A stretch of 64,000 bases of DNA from Viridothelium virens (Eukaryota > Ascomycota > Dothideomycetes > Trypetheliales > Trypetheliaceae). The notes under the pieces are model-generated. The model saw nothing but the letters and a program-made list of their open reading frames with translations. It searched no databases and had not been told where the DNA came from. Below are positions 1 to 10,253 of the stretch, one piece after another. The stretch covers positions 62,001 through 126,000 of the forward strand of contig ML991797.1 in assembly GCA_010094025.1 (NCBI GenBank), in the 5' to 3' direction. How positions within the stretch are numbered: the first letter of the stretch is position 1; each line of letters starts with the position of its first letter. The position numbers were made by a program, and so were the translations under genes.

Positions 1-241
1 TCGTCCTTTGGTGCTGGGTTCCCCTTGTTTGCATCGGCCATGTACAAGAACCTTGGCGTTGGCTGGGCCAGCAGTACTTTAGCCTTTCTAGGCATCGCAT
101 TCATCCCCATACCATTCGTGCTGTATTTTGTGAGTAATGCCCTGAGGCTGTTGCTTGTAATGGAGAAAGGCTGACGTAGCGTCACAGGTCGGAGAGCGAT
201 TGCGTAAAAACTTTAGTCGTCATGCCCGCAAAGATTTTTAG
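1..241 (+). CDS. DHA1-type MFS transporter, 3' end only
   Basis: Exons 1..129 and 188..241; the gene starts before the window. The visible 61 residues form the last transmembrane region and cytoplasmic tail of a 12-helix major facilitator transporter of the drug:H+ antiporter (DHA1) type. The segment GAGFPLFASAMY followed by GVGWASSTLAFLG is the usual end of this family, and after the intron the tail runs VGERLRKNFSRHARKDF before TAG at 239-241. The intron 130..187 has a consensus GTGAGT donor and CACAG acceptor. Reading through it would end the protein at an in-frame TGA inside the intron. The substrate cannot be inferred from this fragment. A second DHA1-type gene lies at 49585..51711. Confidence 0.85.
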
Positions 242-1074
242 TTTGTCACACTGTCCAGTTGTCGATCTGGACCTTTATCCGCGGGATATTTCTCGACGGT
301 GTCACGCGTGTAATGATGAATGGCATGAGGCATTCGGTTCCGAATACTGTCCCCTGACGTGCTAATATCACCAATACCTGGCCATGCGAGGACTATTGAC
401 AAGTTCTGGTAACCCCTATCGGTTGCATCCGTGATGCCGAACATGACAGCTAAAGATGAGGAAAATGTCTCTGGCCAGATCGGGGCGAGATTGCATAAGT
501 TTTGAGCCGAAACCTCTCATCAAGTCTCGGATTGCTACTTATGGAAAGCCTTGGATATGTCGGCCACACAGCTCACAACCGAGTAAAATAGAATAGAGCA
601 TACTAGACTTGGTATGTGAGACTTTGAATGCAATAACTGGTGTCTCAAAGTAATTGTAGCTATATCCTGCATCTAAAATTTGAGCTGTGTCCGTCTGCTC
701 TATGACGACTGATTGAGCAGGGAAAGTGGTTCCATAAGCTACCGATCCCGATGATAGTAGCGATAGAGATCAAGAAGTCGTCCCGATGCTATTGTAGTAC
801 CCTGATACACGCGAAAGGAGGTAGCACAACCATCGATGCCCTTAATAGATGACATGCTCACCTCTCCAATGCAACCATAGTAATGCAAAGAGCGCCTCCA
901 TATCCCGAGGAAATCGCAGTTTTCGTATGCCAAGTGAGAAGAAAAGGTCAAACACAACTTAAACGCTCCCGTAATCGCACATGCAACTTCCCGATTTTGA
1001 TGGTGCCCCAGAAATATGCAGGATCCCGTTCCCGGCATGCAAGTAATGCAAGGACGAGTCGATGCAAAAGCCTC
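242..1074. other. Gene-free interval between two convergent genes
   Basis: About 830 bases between the 3' ends of the MFS gene and the 546-aa gene. Only short reading frames without family resemblance are present. I see no RNA gene or repeat. Confidence 0.6.
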
Positions 1075-2715
1075 TCATATATCCATGCTCCACCGCGCCC
1101 GCGGATCCCTCGGCAACGACTCCCTCGAGACATCCATCATCCCAGAGTCCTTCCTTTTCGCCTCCCCCTCGGCCGCTACCGCCGCCGCCGGCCCCCAAGG
1201 AAACCTGAGATCCAGCCCCTCTCGATCCGCCAACCAATCCTCCCACCTCTTCGTACCTGTCCCTTTCCCTTCTAGCCCAGCTCCCTCGTCCTGCCGCCGC
1301 TGCTGTTGCAGCTGCAGTTCCTCGACCGAACTCGTCGGCGGCAGCGAGATGCGCGCCTCCACCGCAGGCGCCTTGACGAAGCGCGAATTGAGCAGCGCCG
1401 CCGGGGAGACGAGCTCCTCGAGCAGCTGCAGCGAACTGTCGGCGACAACGAGCGGCTTCGATGAAGGACGACAGCGGTGCCGGTGCGGACGCACAGTGTC
1501 GGAGCCCGCCGAGTCGTATTCGTCGTATCCGTCGTCCTTCTCGTCGTAGGCGCCGGTGTCGGAGGAGGCGATGGTCTCTTCGGAGGAGGAGGTGGAGGAG
1601 GGCTGGTTTTCCTTGTGGGAGAGCGGGCGGGAGGCGGGGTGTGATGGGTCGGGGGCTGGGGCGGATTCACTGGAGACGATGGTGGAGAGGCGCTTGTGGG
1701 AGCGCTGTGGTTGTTGTGGGGGGAGCGGGTGTGGGGAGGGGTTCGCGAAGTCGGCGATCTCGATGGCGTGCGTGCTGTCTTTGGCGAGGAGTCCTTGGAC
1801 GGCGGTGGCGCTGGAGCGGGGAGACCCGGTGTTGGTGGTGATGGGGTCGGGGCGTCGGCGGGGGCGACCACCGCTGGAGGAGGTGCGGCTTGGGGTGATG
1901 CTGTTGTTGAAGGATGGGTCGCGAGACAGTGGAAGCGTCAGTAATGTTGGATCTACTCCATTTGTCCCTTCAGGAGTATTTGGTCGTTTAAGGTGAGGTA
2001 TTCTGAGTTGGGAGCCATTGCGGCTAACGGTCGTGCTGCTTCTACTGCGGTTACTGTTCGCGCGCTCCTGGCCACTCATAACTTTTGCTCTTGGTGGGGG
2101 TTGTAGCATCCACCGAGTCTCATTGAGGTTGGATGAAGGCGTGCTGACGACGGGAGGGTGAAGATCGTTGACGGGAGGGTTCCGAGCAATGTACATCATT
2201 TCAGTGCGTGAGTAGCTCGTGTCCGTCCCTTTCGATCCAGGCGGAGCTTGAGAAGAGCCGTGGGTGGACTCTTTGTCGAAGCTTTGACCCCAAAGAGCTT
2301 CATCTTCTCGCTGATAACGCCTAAAATTCCAATGTTTTGGATTCAAGCTGTGGCGTCTGTCCGCTTGCATCGACCTATCCAGATCTTCCGTCTCTCCATC
2401 ACTATTCGATATGCTCCCTTGTGTGCTTTGTGTGCTAGCGCTTACTATACCCCTAGCCGTTGTATCTTTTCCCTTCTTTTTCGTACGTCTTGGAGGGGGC
2501 CCTGGACCCAGAGCGATTTCCTCACCCCAGTAAGGATTAGTCGCAAACGGCGAAGGGTGGCGGTAAAGACCTGGTTGCTCAATCTCGAGCATTTCCCTTT
2601 CTGCCCTATCCAGCTGGGCTTGCTTCCGACGTCGCTTCTTGTGTGCAAATTGCGTGCATGGGGCGCATGATAGGTAGTAGAATATGGCTGATTGTATGCC
2701 CTTCAGTAGAGACAT
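1075..2715 (-). CDS. Conserved-looking fungal protein of unknown function, 546 aa
   Basis: A single uninterrupted exon from ATG at 2715 to TGA at 1075. I do not recognise a catalytic domain. The N-terminus has a short hydrophobic stretch with two cysteines (residues 8-20, IFYYLSCAPC) followed directly by a basic run (HKKRRRKQAQ), which could be a membrane-association or palmitoylation signal. The middle is Ser/Pro/Arg-rich and probably disordered, with NPYWGEEIALGPGPPPR and PKHWNFRRYQ as the most ordered-looking motifs. The C-terminus ends RARWSMDI. The 3' half is compositionally extreme: C-rich on the + strand near 1080-1300 and G-rich near 1560-1900. Small frames on the opposite strand here are shadows of that bias. 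The length of the open frame and the clean start support a real gene. Confidence 0.75.
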   Translation of the reverse strand: MSLLKGIQSAIFYYLSCAPCTQFAHKKRRRKQAQLDRAEREMLEIEQPGLYRHPSPFATNPYWGEEIALGPGPPPRRTKKKGKDTTARGIVSASTQSTQGSISNSDGETEDLDRSMQADRRHSLNPKHWNFRRYQREDEALWGQSFDKESTHGSSQAPPGSKGTDTSYSRTEMMYIARNPPVNDLHPPVVSTPSSNLNETRWMLQPPPRAKVMSGQERANSNRSRSSTTVSRNGSQLRIPHLKRPNTPEGTNGVDPTLLTLPLSRDPSFNNSITPSRTSSSGGRPRRRPDPITTNTGSPRSSATAVQGLLAKDSTHAIEIADFANPSPHPLPPQQPQRSHKRLSTIVSSESAPAPDPSHPASRPLSHKENQPSSTSSSEETIASSDTGAYDEKDDGYDEYDSAGSDTVRPHRHRCRPSSKPLVVADSSLQLLEELVSPAALLNSRFVKAPAVEARISLPPTSSVEELQLQQQRRQDEGAGLEGKGTGTKRWEDWLADREGLDLRFPWGPAAAVAAEGEAKRKDSGMMDVSRESLPRDPRARWSMDI

Positions 2716-5609
2716 GTTCGGAGTTTGTTTTCGTGGATTTCGTTATATCATGAAAAATCAGATATGCAGTGAGGGCGATTTCAACCAATGCTTAGATTGT
2801 GAAGAGGTCGCAGGTAATTGTGGTGGGTTGTTGCAAGATGAGTCGAAATAAACTCTCTAGCTCAGTAGATATCTCCTGACTAAAGGAGGTCTGAGATTGG
2901 AAGGCGCGCAACTACACCCTGTTTCAAAGGGAAACTTTCGGTGGCTCGAATTGTCGTAAAAGGAAATATCTATCCGTATCCCTACCGCGGTCGATGAATG
3001 AGAAAGTGCGTCTGCAGAGACACCAGTCCGTCCCTGCCGAGAAGTTGAGAAAGGTCCGATCACAATGGGTCTGCCTGTTCCAATTGACATTGCCGCCTAG
3101 GTCTGTCCTCCTCTTGCAGTGAGCTTATGAATTGCCCGGCTTCGGGTTCAAGCAATATGTCAGGAGTTGGAATTTGGAGGACTGGGAAGATGCCAGCAGG
3201 ATGTCTGAGGGGTTGGAGTTCCGCAGCGGGGACAATTGTAGGATCAGAGCATCTGTCGTGCGTAGAATAAGTAGGGAAATAGTGCTGGTGCACCCAGACA
3301 AGAGTAATGAGCGTGGTGGAGGGCCAAGATGCCTTTCTCAAAGGAACGTGGCGCCCCTGGAGTTGAGGCGGGTCCAGCGCCGATGACGATGGTGTAGTCC
3401 ACCTTCCCGCCGCCCTCGTCGCTCTCGTCTCTTTTCCCCTCCAATGATTCCTGACAACCAAAATGACGCTCGACGAGGGCAATACGCACGTGCAAGACAG
3501 GCTCAAGGTACTTTGCATTCGAAATGTCTTTGGTGAAGGTCGGCCGAACTTCTCCTCAGGTGTGGTGCTGCGGACGCTCCTTCGACCGGTCCATTGTTTC
3601 AGCGCTGAGATCATCCAACTGCGCGTGCGGGATGGTGATTGACGACCCTGTGCCACAGATTCAGGGCCGGCTGATTTCGTAATAATCCATACTTTCTGCC
3701 TACCGTGAGGTGGTGATACCCCCAGCCTATTTAGCTGGCTGGGATGATGGACTGAACTTGGAATATCATGACTGACCCAGTGTCTTCAGCTAAGTGGTAA
3801 GTAGTGATAATCCTGAAATTCAGCAACATGCCATGCATATGGACATTCCTCACGTACATCTTCTTACATCATCAAGGCAGAGAATCGATGCACTCGCTGT
3901 CGACTTCAAGTCCCAATCTATCCTCATGAGGGTTGTCCCGGGCACAAGCCATTCATTCTTATTGCAGGTCTCCGAAACATCTACTATGTACGAGAACAAG
4001 CCCATAGCTTACTTGTCGTTCTCAGACAGAAGCTTCTTTATTCGTTTGAGGCGTCTCTGACGCGGCATAGATACGTTGCATACGACTTCGTATCTATTTC
4101 ATCATCCCGTTGCCTGAAGATGCCTAAAAGCTAGGAAAAAAGCGCTCATGCCAACTAAACCACAAGTAGGTCCTCAAATCGTGATATCTCCGAGGTTCGT
4201 AAGAGGATGCTCTTGAAATCTAGTCTTCTCAGTATGGAAACAATTCCATTAATCATCTTCTTATCATTATATGAGAAAATTCGTAATTGACAGTTCCAGG
4301 AGAAGAAATTCCGTTACCGCGAGTTTCTTGGACCAGTTAATGAGGGTGAATCCCATATTAACTCCACTCTCGAACGGCTTCTCGGTCTATTCGAAATATG
4401 GTTTCCATCATATCTGCAAAATACATTGCAAGCCCTCGCTACCGGCTGAGATACACTGCTAGACGCGGGAAGCACGAGGGCTGGAAGGAACTTTCGAAAT
4501 AGAATAACTGGTGTCGAAGCCCGCGTCTTATTCCACTTCACTCTAGTAGGCCTCACTTTGACCCGTCTTTTAAAGGATGAGCTCCTATTCGAATTTCGGA
4601 AAATATGTGCAGAAAGAGTCCGATATCCAACGTTGGATGACCCGAGGCAAATACCCACACGACACTTTTTACGCTTGCAAGACTGTAGCGAGACAGCCGA
4701 GAATATCTATTTCTGCGTGTTGGAAACTTTCGAACGAACCCCAGTAATTGCTGCAAGGTTTCCTTGAAGCAACAAAGGCATAGAACAAACAAGGACGAAT
4801 TCTGCTCTTTCAGGTTGGAACTGCATCGCACTTCAAATTACCTGACAAAATGCTTGCTCAATTAGCTATTAGCGACCACCGGAGAGACGAAAGGGTAATT
4901 AAAGGCCCTGAGATTTGGAATAGGGATCGGACGAAGAAATCTCACTGCAGGCTTTCGGTGGCATCATTGGCAGAAGAGCAGACTAGGAAGAACTTCGCAT
5001 GCCAGCTTCGCTAGGATGACGTATGAAGCTGCCGCTTGCTTAAACGCTGCAGATGCTACTTCATTCCTGAAGTCTGGCAAAAGTGCGGAACAAGCCTGCA
5101 TAAGCCGTTCTTGTCTACGAAAACATTTGGGGGACCGGACTTGCTTGATGTATCGCCGGGCACCGCTCCGTCAAAAGTGGCACACGCTGATCGGGCGCTA
5201 AAGACGCTATCTTTATTTCGCTAGTCACATAAGTTCGCTTTTCCGCATATCAATACCTTCGCGGGCACCCAGCATCACCGATTCCTCTACATTATGATAC
5301 AGGAGGCCTTGGAGATAGCCAGCTAAGACGTCACGCTAACGCCTCAATCATGCTTCAAAATTGTAAGTCTAAGCGAGAGCATACAAGCGCCAGTATATAT
5401 ACTTTTCTTCAACCCATGTAATCCGTCAAGAAAAGAAACGTAGCTTCACAAGCCAACGATCCATTGGCAAAAGTTTGGTTGCTTTTTCACTCTTGCATTA
5501 ATGTTCCTCCTAGATTTGCATCCAGCCACACAAACCCCGCTCCTCAGCCTCTTTTTTTGAACAATAAGATATCACTCCTGGCAGTCCCGGCATGTAAAGT
5601 AATCTGAAC
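2716..5609. other. Gene-free interval upstream of the P450 gene
   Basis: About 2.9 kb with no reading frame I can tie to a family. A 198-codon frame on the minus strand (3060..3656) and a shorter overlapping one were considered and not accepted. The last 250 bases look like the P450 promoter, with a TATA-like run and pyrimidine-rich DNA. Confidence 0.5.
5394..5401 (+). promoter_or_regulatory. TATA-like element upstream of the P450 gene
   Basis: TATATATA lies 209 bases before the P450 start codon and is followed by a pyrimidine-rich stretch (ACTTTTCTTC), the usual arrangement around a fungal transcription start. This is inferred from sequence only. Confidence 0.4.
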
Positions 5610-7493
5610 ATGATGTTTGAGTTAACTCCAAGTTTCCTTTCATGGATAGCCGTTCTTGCTATTCTATTCACTTTCATCTTTTCAGCCATTTACAACTTGA
5701 AGTTCCATCCTTTAGCTCATATCCCTGGCCCCAAACTGGCTGCTGCTACGCAATGGTACGAGTTCTACTTTGACATCTTGAAATGGCCCGGGGGGCAGTA
5801 TATGTTCGAAATCGATCGTATGCATGGGATATATGGTGCGGTGCTCCTTGAGCTCAGAAGAGCACATGGCTAACTCAGATTCCGCCAGGCCCCATCGTAC
5901 GGGTGTCCCCTCACGAAGTACACATCAAAGACCCGGAATGGTTTGAAACTTTGTTCTGCACAGCAAGCGGTGGAGCTCGAGATAAATGGCCACCGGCTGC
6001 TAAGCTAGTCGGAACGCCACTAGGAAGTATTTGCCCCTCCTTTAAGTGTTTGAGAACGAGGTGGTTTGACTCCCAACAGTTTTTGGGACCATCGAGCACA
6101 ACGTCCACCGAATTCGTCGCGCCGCAGTTAGCAATTTTTTCTCGAAAAAATCGATCGTTGAAATAGAACCATTCATTCAAAAAGAGGCCAACAAGCTGTG
6201 CGATCTGATGCAGAGGCAATTTGACCGAGATGGAGTAGCTGAGCTTCGTACAGACTACTTTGCCTATGCTGCAGATGTTATCAGTGGCCATGCTTTTGAT
6301 GAGCAAATGCACTTGCTCGATGATGAAGATGTTGCTCGACAATGGCGGAAAACAATTGGAGCATTGGCTTTCCTTACACCTCTAGTGAAACAGCTACCGT
6401 GGCTTATACCTTTTGCTATGCGTCTTCCGGTCGCCTTCTGGAATGTCATGACACCGTCACTGGCCCGTATAGTGGCCTTCCATCGAGTAGGTCATGGAAA
6501 CGCCATCTTCCTATGATTTGCTGATCTTAGTAGGAGATGAGGAGACAAGCTAATGCGACTCTCTGTCAAGCTACGGACCATTCGTTTCTCGATTCATTGG
6601 AGAACACCGGCGAGTCTGAGTCCATTCCAAAGTTCAAAGTTGATACTGTGCGCACGTTCACCAAGCGTCCTACTGTCTTTCAAACAGTACTTCTGAGCAA
6701 CCTTCCCCCGGAGGAGAAGTCTCGCGAGCGACTGACGCAAGAAGGATTTGTCTTTATGGCAGCCGGTGGCGAGACAGTTGGACGGACTTTAATGGCTGCC
6801 ACTTACCATATTATTGCAAACAAGGACAAAGTCCTGCCGCGTTTGAAGCAAGAGCTTGCGGGGGCAATGCCAGATTCTGCCCAGCCTATCGACGTCAGAA
6901 CCCTCGAAACATTACCCTGGCTGGTATGTCAAATGTTTTCCGTGCGAATCGAGAGTTCTAATTTCTGTGTAGTCGGCGATTATACGAGAAAGCCTGCGTG
7001 TGAGTGCCTTATTTACTGCAAGGCTACCTTTGGTTGCTCCATCTCAGACCTTGACTTATGGCAACTACACACTCCCAGCGGGCGTTCCTGTTAGCATGAA
7101 TCTGCCAGACATACTCTTGGACTCCAAAATATTCCCGGAGCCGCATGAGTTCAGGCCCGAACGCTGGCTCTCAACCAATCCTGATCGAGAATTCATCAAT
7201 CGATTTTACGTCCCGTTCAGCAAAGGGACGCGGGCATGTATCGGCATGGGGTAAGTACACTATACATATCAAGCTATTTTGGTCCTGCGGACGCCATCTG
7301 ACAGAGTTCGACCGATAGCCTTGCTTATACCGAGCTCTACATAGCTCTTGCTACTGTTTTCCGTCGCTTTGACCTAGAGCTAAGTGAAGTGGATTACGAG
7401 CGAGATGTAAAGACTTGTAGAGACTGCTTCGTAGCAGAGACTCGTCTGGATTCAAAAGGTGTTCACGTCAAGCCGGTGGCCCTCGCGAACTAG
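5610..7493 (+). CDS. Cytochrome P450 monooxygenase, 537 aa
   Basis: Exons 5610..5835, 5889..6026, 6080..6486, 6534..6923, 6973..7250 and 7319..7493. An ER-anchored heme-thiolate monooxygenase. The N-terminal membrane anchor (about residues 10-28) is followed by the proline hinge HIPGPKLAA. Further landmarks are the I-helix AAGGET near residue 335, the ExxR motif ESLR near 393, FRPERW, and the heme loop [10 protein letters not shown] with the cysteine ligand near 476. Without the five introns the gene looks broken, but each has a plausible GT-AG pair and removing them restores one frame and all P450 motifs. The layout resembles the fungal trichodiene-oxygenase-like (CYP58/TRI4-type) group, which is a tentative placement. 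The substrate is unknown. No terpene or polyketide synthase is nearby, so a role in a cluster is not supported. Confidence 0.88.
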
Positions 7494-8150
7494 ATAATCA
7501 TCTCCGAGCAGGGAGCCTACCCTCCATGACGACGTCTTTGTCTCTATGTTTTCTTGGACAACTCTTCGGGAAGAGGTGTAGGAAGTGGACAATAACCCAG
7601 TCTGTAGCAACGGAGGGTTGAAAATGTCCCATCTCGAGAGCAGGTAGGGTTGTGTAAGATTGCATCATTGCTTACGCATTTTGCCGTTTTCCTTATCAAT
7701 CAGTAATTTCTGTTTCGCATACAATCTGGTGATCAATCAGTGTGTTCAAGCAATCCAAATTGCGATAAGGCGACGCATACCATTCCAAAAGAAGTATCGC
7801 AAGCTAAAAATTTTAATTTTTTTGGGAGAGCTCACGGCAAAGCTCATGCAGAAGTCAGGCCAATGCAAGCCAAGTGATCGAAGGGCTTTTTACCCATGTC
7901 AGCAAAGTAGCCCGAGATGGTCATTGATTGGTAGTATGTGGACATTTCTGCAGTATTCTTGATCAACAACATCGCCATTTGGCGCAGATGACAGCGTCTG
8001 TTGAACAGAATCACCTCGACAGCCGCAATGCACTGTTATAGATTCGAAATCTGGAAACGGCGTTGCCGTGTCGGGCACCGCGTCGGTCGCGCCGCGTAGA
8101 TGTGAAGATCTGTAGGTACTTAGCCCTATATCTAAGATGCAGACTGAGAC

Positions 8151-8342
8151 GGGGCTTAGAGTGCTTTACATATGCCACATTTGGGGCTCTTTGCTCCGTT
8201 CTACGCCACGTTAGGGGCTTGTTGCTTGATACAGATGCTGGATGTTGGGGCTTGTTACCCTTTACGGAGACTTGGTGCGGGCCGTTTTACTTGGATAGGT
8301 GCCGGGATCGGGGCTTCGCACCATATCCGGCTCAATAATGGC
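8151..8342. repeat. Degenerate 31-33 bp minisatellite, about six units
   Basis: GGGGCTT or GGGGCTC recurs at 8151, 8183, 8214, 8247 and 8310, a spacing of 32, 31, 33 and 63 (about 2 x 31.5). A sixth weaker unit starts at 8279 with GGGCCGTTTTAC. The downstream parts of the units also resemble one another (for example GATGCCAC-like and TTTAC segments). This looks like an old tandem repeat that has diverged. Confidence 0.55.
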
Positions 8343-9186
8343 GGCTTAGTGTGTATACATCTCCTGTCGGCTCCTCCTTTGGGGATTTTGTGTACCTTGT
8401 ACTCCGTGCTGTAGCCAAATTGCATCGGCCATAACTCAATTTCTCGCTAATCTCACATGGCCCTGAAAACCCGATTGGTCTGAAATAGAAGTCAGTGGAT
8501 CCGACGTCATGATTGGCCTTAATAACCTTAAGACCAGAAGCCACGACGTCAAATTGAAACATCGATATTGTCCTGAAACAGAGCCACAGGCCAATCAACC
8601 CCACGTTCCGTCGTTCTACACACCAATCCCCTCACCCGTTCACTCAGCCTCCCCCTTCCCCCCTTCCCTCACCTCGTGTCAGTTCTCCACTCACCATTCG
8701 ACAGATATCTCTCTGCAGACCGCACCTATCAAACCACAAATCCCCAACTTCATCTAGAAACACCCTTCCCCTCCCGTCCCTGCACCTCCCCTTCCGTGAT
8801 CAACAAGCCTCTGTGATCTCCCCTCCCGCCGCAACTACCCAGCCCCACATTCCTTCTCCATACCGTAGCGAAGGGTACTTTAGCCCACCCGAGCCCGCTC
8901 GTCGGGATACCCAGCTCGGTCTCGCCGTCGGCCTAACCCGCTCGCCCGATCGAACATTCGATGCAGCAAAAACACAGATAAAGACGCAAGCAAGTAAGCA
9001 AAGGAAGCAAGAGCAAGCAAGGTACGCGATCCTCCGGACTGCGCGCGTGCTCCTCCTGCTCCGCCTCCCGGCGGGGTTCTCGTTACGCTCGCAGTGCGGT
9101 GCAGCGCAGCAGCCGGAGCAGGTTGCAGCAGCAGCAGTGCGCCGTAACAGTACATTAGTAGTTGCGATGGCCTGACATCTGTAGCA

Positions 9187-9214
9187 CTACTACTGCTACT
9201 ACTATTACTACTGC
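9187..9214. repeat. Imperfect CTA/CTG trinucleotide microsatellite
   Basis: About nine trinucleotide units (CTA, CTG, TTA variants) in 28 bases. It lies in gene-free DNA. Confidence 0.7.
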
Positions 9215-10253
9215 AGTATGGATTGACGTTATGTAGGTAGTTCTGGTCCCACTTTATATACCCCAGACCTGGCTAGGGGCAGGGGTGGGTCCTCTACGGT
9301 AACGAGCGGGAAGCACAAGCACCGCACTCATAAGCGGCGGAAGCGTCCCGCTGGCTCGGGAAGGATCTAGGCGGGTAAGAGTGGGTGGGTGGGTCCATCG
9401 ATGACTGTGCTGCGCTGGCGGGTTCAGGTAGGAAGGTATAGATACCTTACCTACCCAGTAGTTGACAACGGTGGAGACTTTTGATGCAACGATCTGGGGA
9501 CGGGTTTTTCAGTCGGAAGGATGCGTGAAGTATGCTGGCGTCCAGGATTTTGGACTGGGTTGATGCTGAACAGATGCTCTATCAAGGTGTGGATCGTGGC
9601 CTTGATTTGCAGCGCTGATTGAGTTTGCTAGGTTGCGATGAGATAGGTGGCAGCCGAAGGATTCGTAGGAGATGCAGCTGGTGGGGTAGAGATTTTCCGT
9701 TTGGGACCATGGTGGGACGCCCGTCGGCCTGAAAGAAGAAAGCCTCACTAGCCTGCAGGAGAGGCTCGGCGGGGGGGTTTCGAGGCAGGCCACCCAGGTT
9801 TTGAAGGTGAGTCGCCCAAAAGGAGAGCCTCATGGGGCACGTCATTGGCGGCTGCTGACATAAATAGATTGGCCGATCTGATCCAATCAGACTTTCTAGA
9901 TGCTAGCTTCCTTTCCCATGCATCCTGCAACAGGTTAACATTAATTTTACGTACACCATGAAGAAACCCCGAGGGGATACACGTCGTTTCTGTCCAAGCC
10001 ATGGCGGCCCAAATTCCACTGCCCACCTGCCAGAAATGCTTTTCGTGACCCCGTCCCAGCCAGGAATACAAGCAGGCCTAAGCTAAAACATGCCCTACAC
10101 ATACAAGCAGCGCCACCGCCATCCCGTAAATCGTACACCTTGAGGGTATCATGCTGAGTAAAGTAGATGCGTTAGAACAGGCGGAAATGCATTAGGCAAC
10201 GTAAGATGTAGTCTGACAAATTCGGCTCGATCGCGTAGTCGTGTCGTGTCGTG

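Larger units (their letters stand above)
7494..10253. other. Long gene-free interval with promoter-like and repeat features
   Basis: About 2.8 kb between the P450 and the first Zn2Cys6 regulator, with no convincing coding frame. It contains a degenerate 32-bp tandem repeat (8151-8342) and a strongly pyrimidine-rich stretch at about 8590-8840 of the kind found just upstream of fungal transcription starts. A GTACGC donor-like site sits near 9021. A (CTA/CTG)n trinucleotide run lies at 9187-9214, and G-rich DNA at about 9270-9420. No downstream + strand gene uses this apparent promoter. Confidence 0.5.

Noticed and set aside
1272-1996. Several long frames on both strands
   Set aside because: All overlap the 546-aa gene in its biased 3' half and are compositional shadows.
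3060-3656. 198-codon minus-strand frame, with an overlapping frame containing DYTIVIGAGPA
   Set aside because: GAGPA looks like a dinucleotide-binding motif, but the flanking sequence does not continue as a known flavoprotein, several frames compete, and no splice model joins them. Possibly an old gene remnant.
5610-7493. P450 as a pseudogene
   Set aside because: Apparent stops vanish once five GT-AG introns are removed; all P450 motifs are then in one frame.
8813-9175. 120-codon + strand frame in the pyrimidine-rich interval
   Set aside because: It begins with GTG, has no ATG until its last codons, and resembles leader DNA more than protein.
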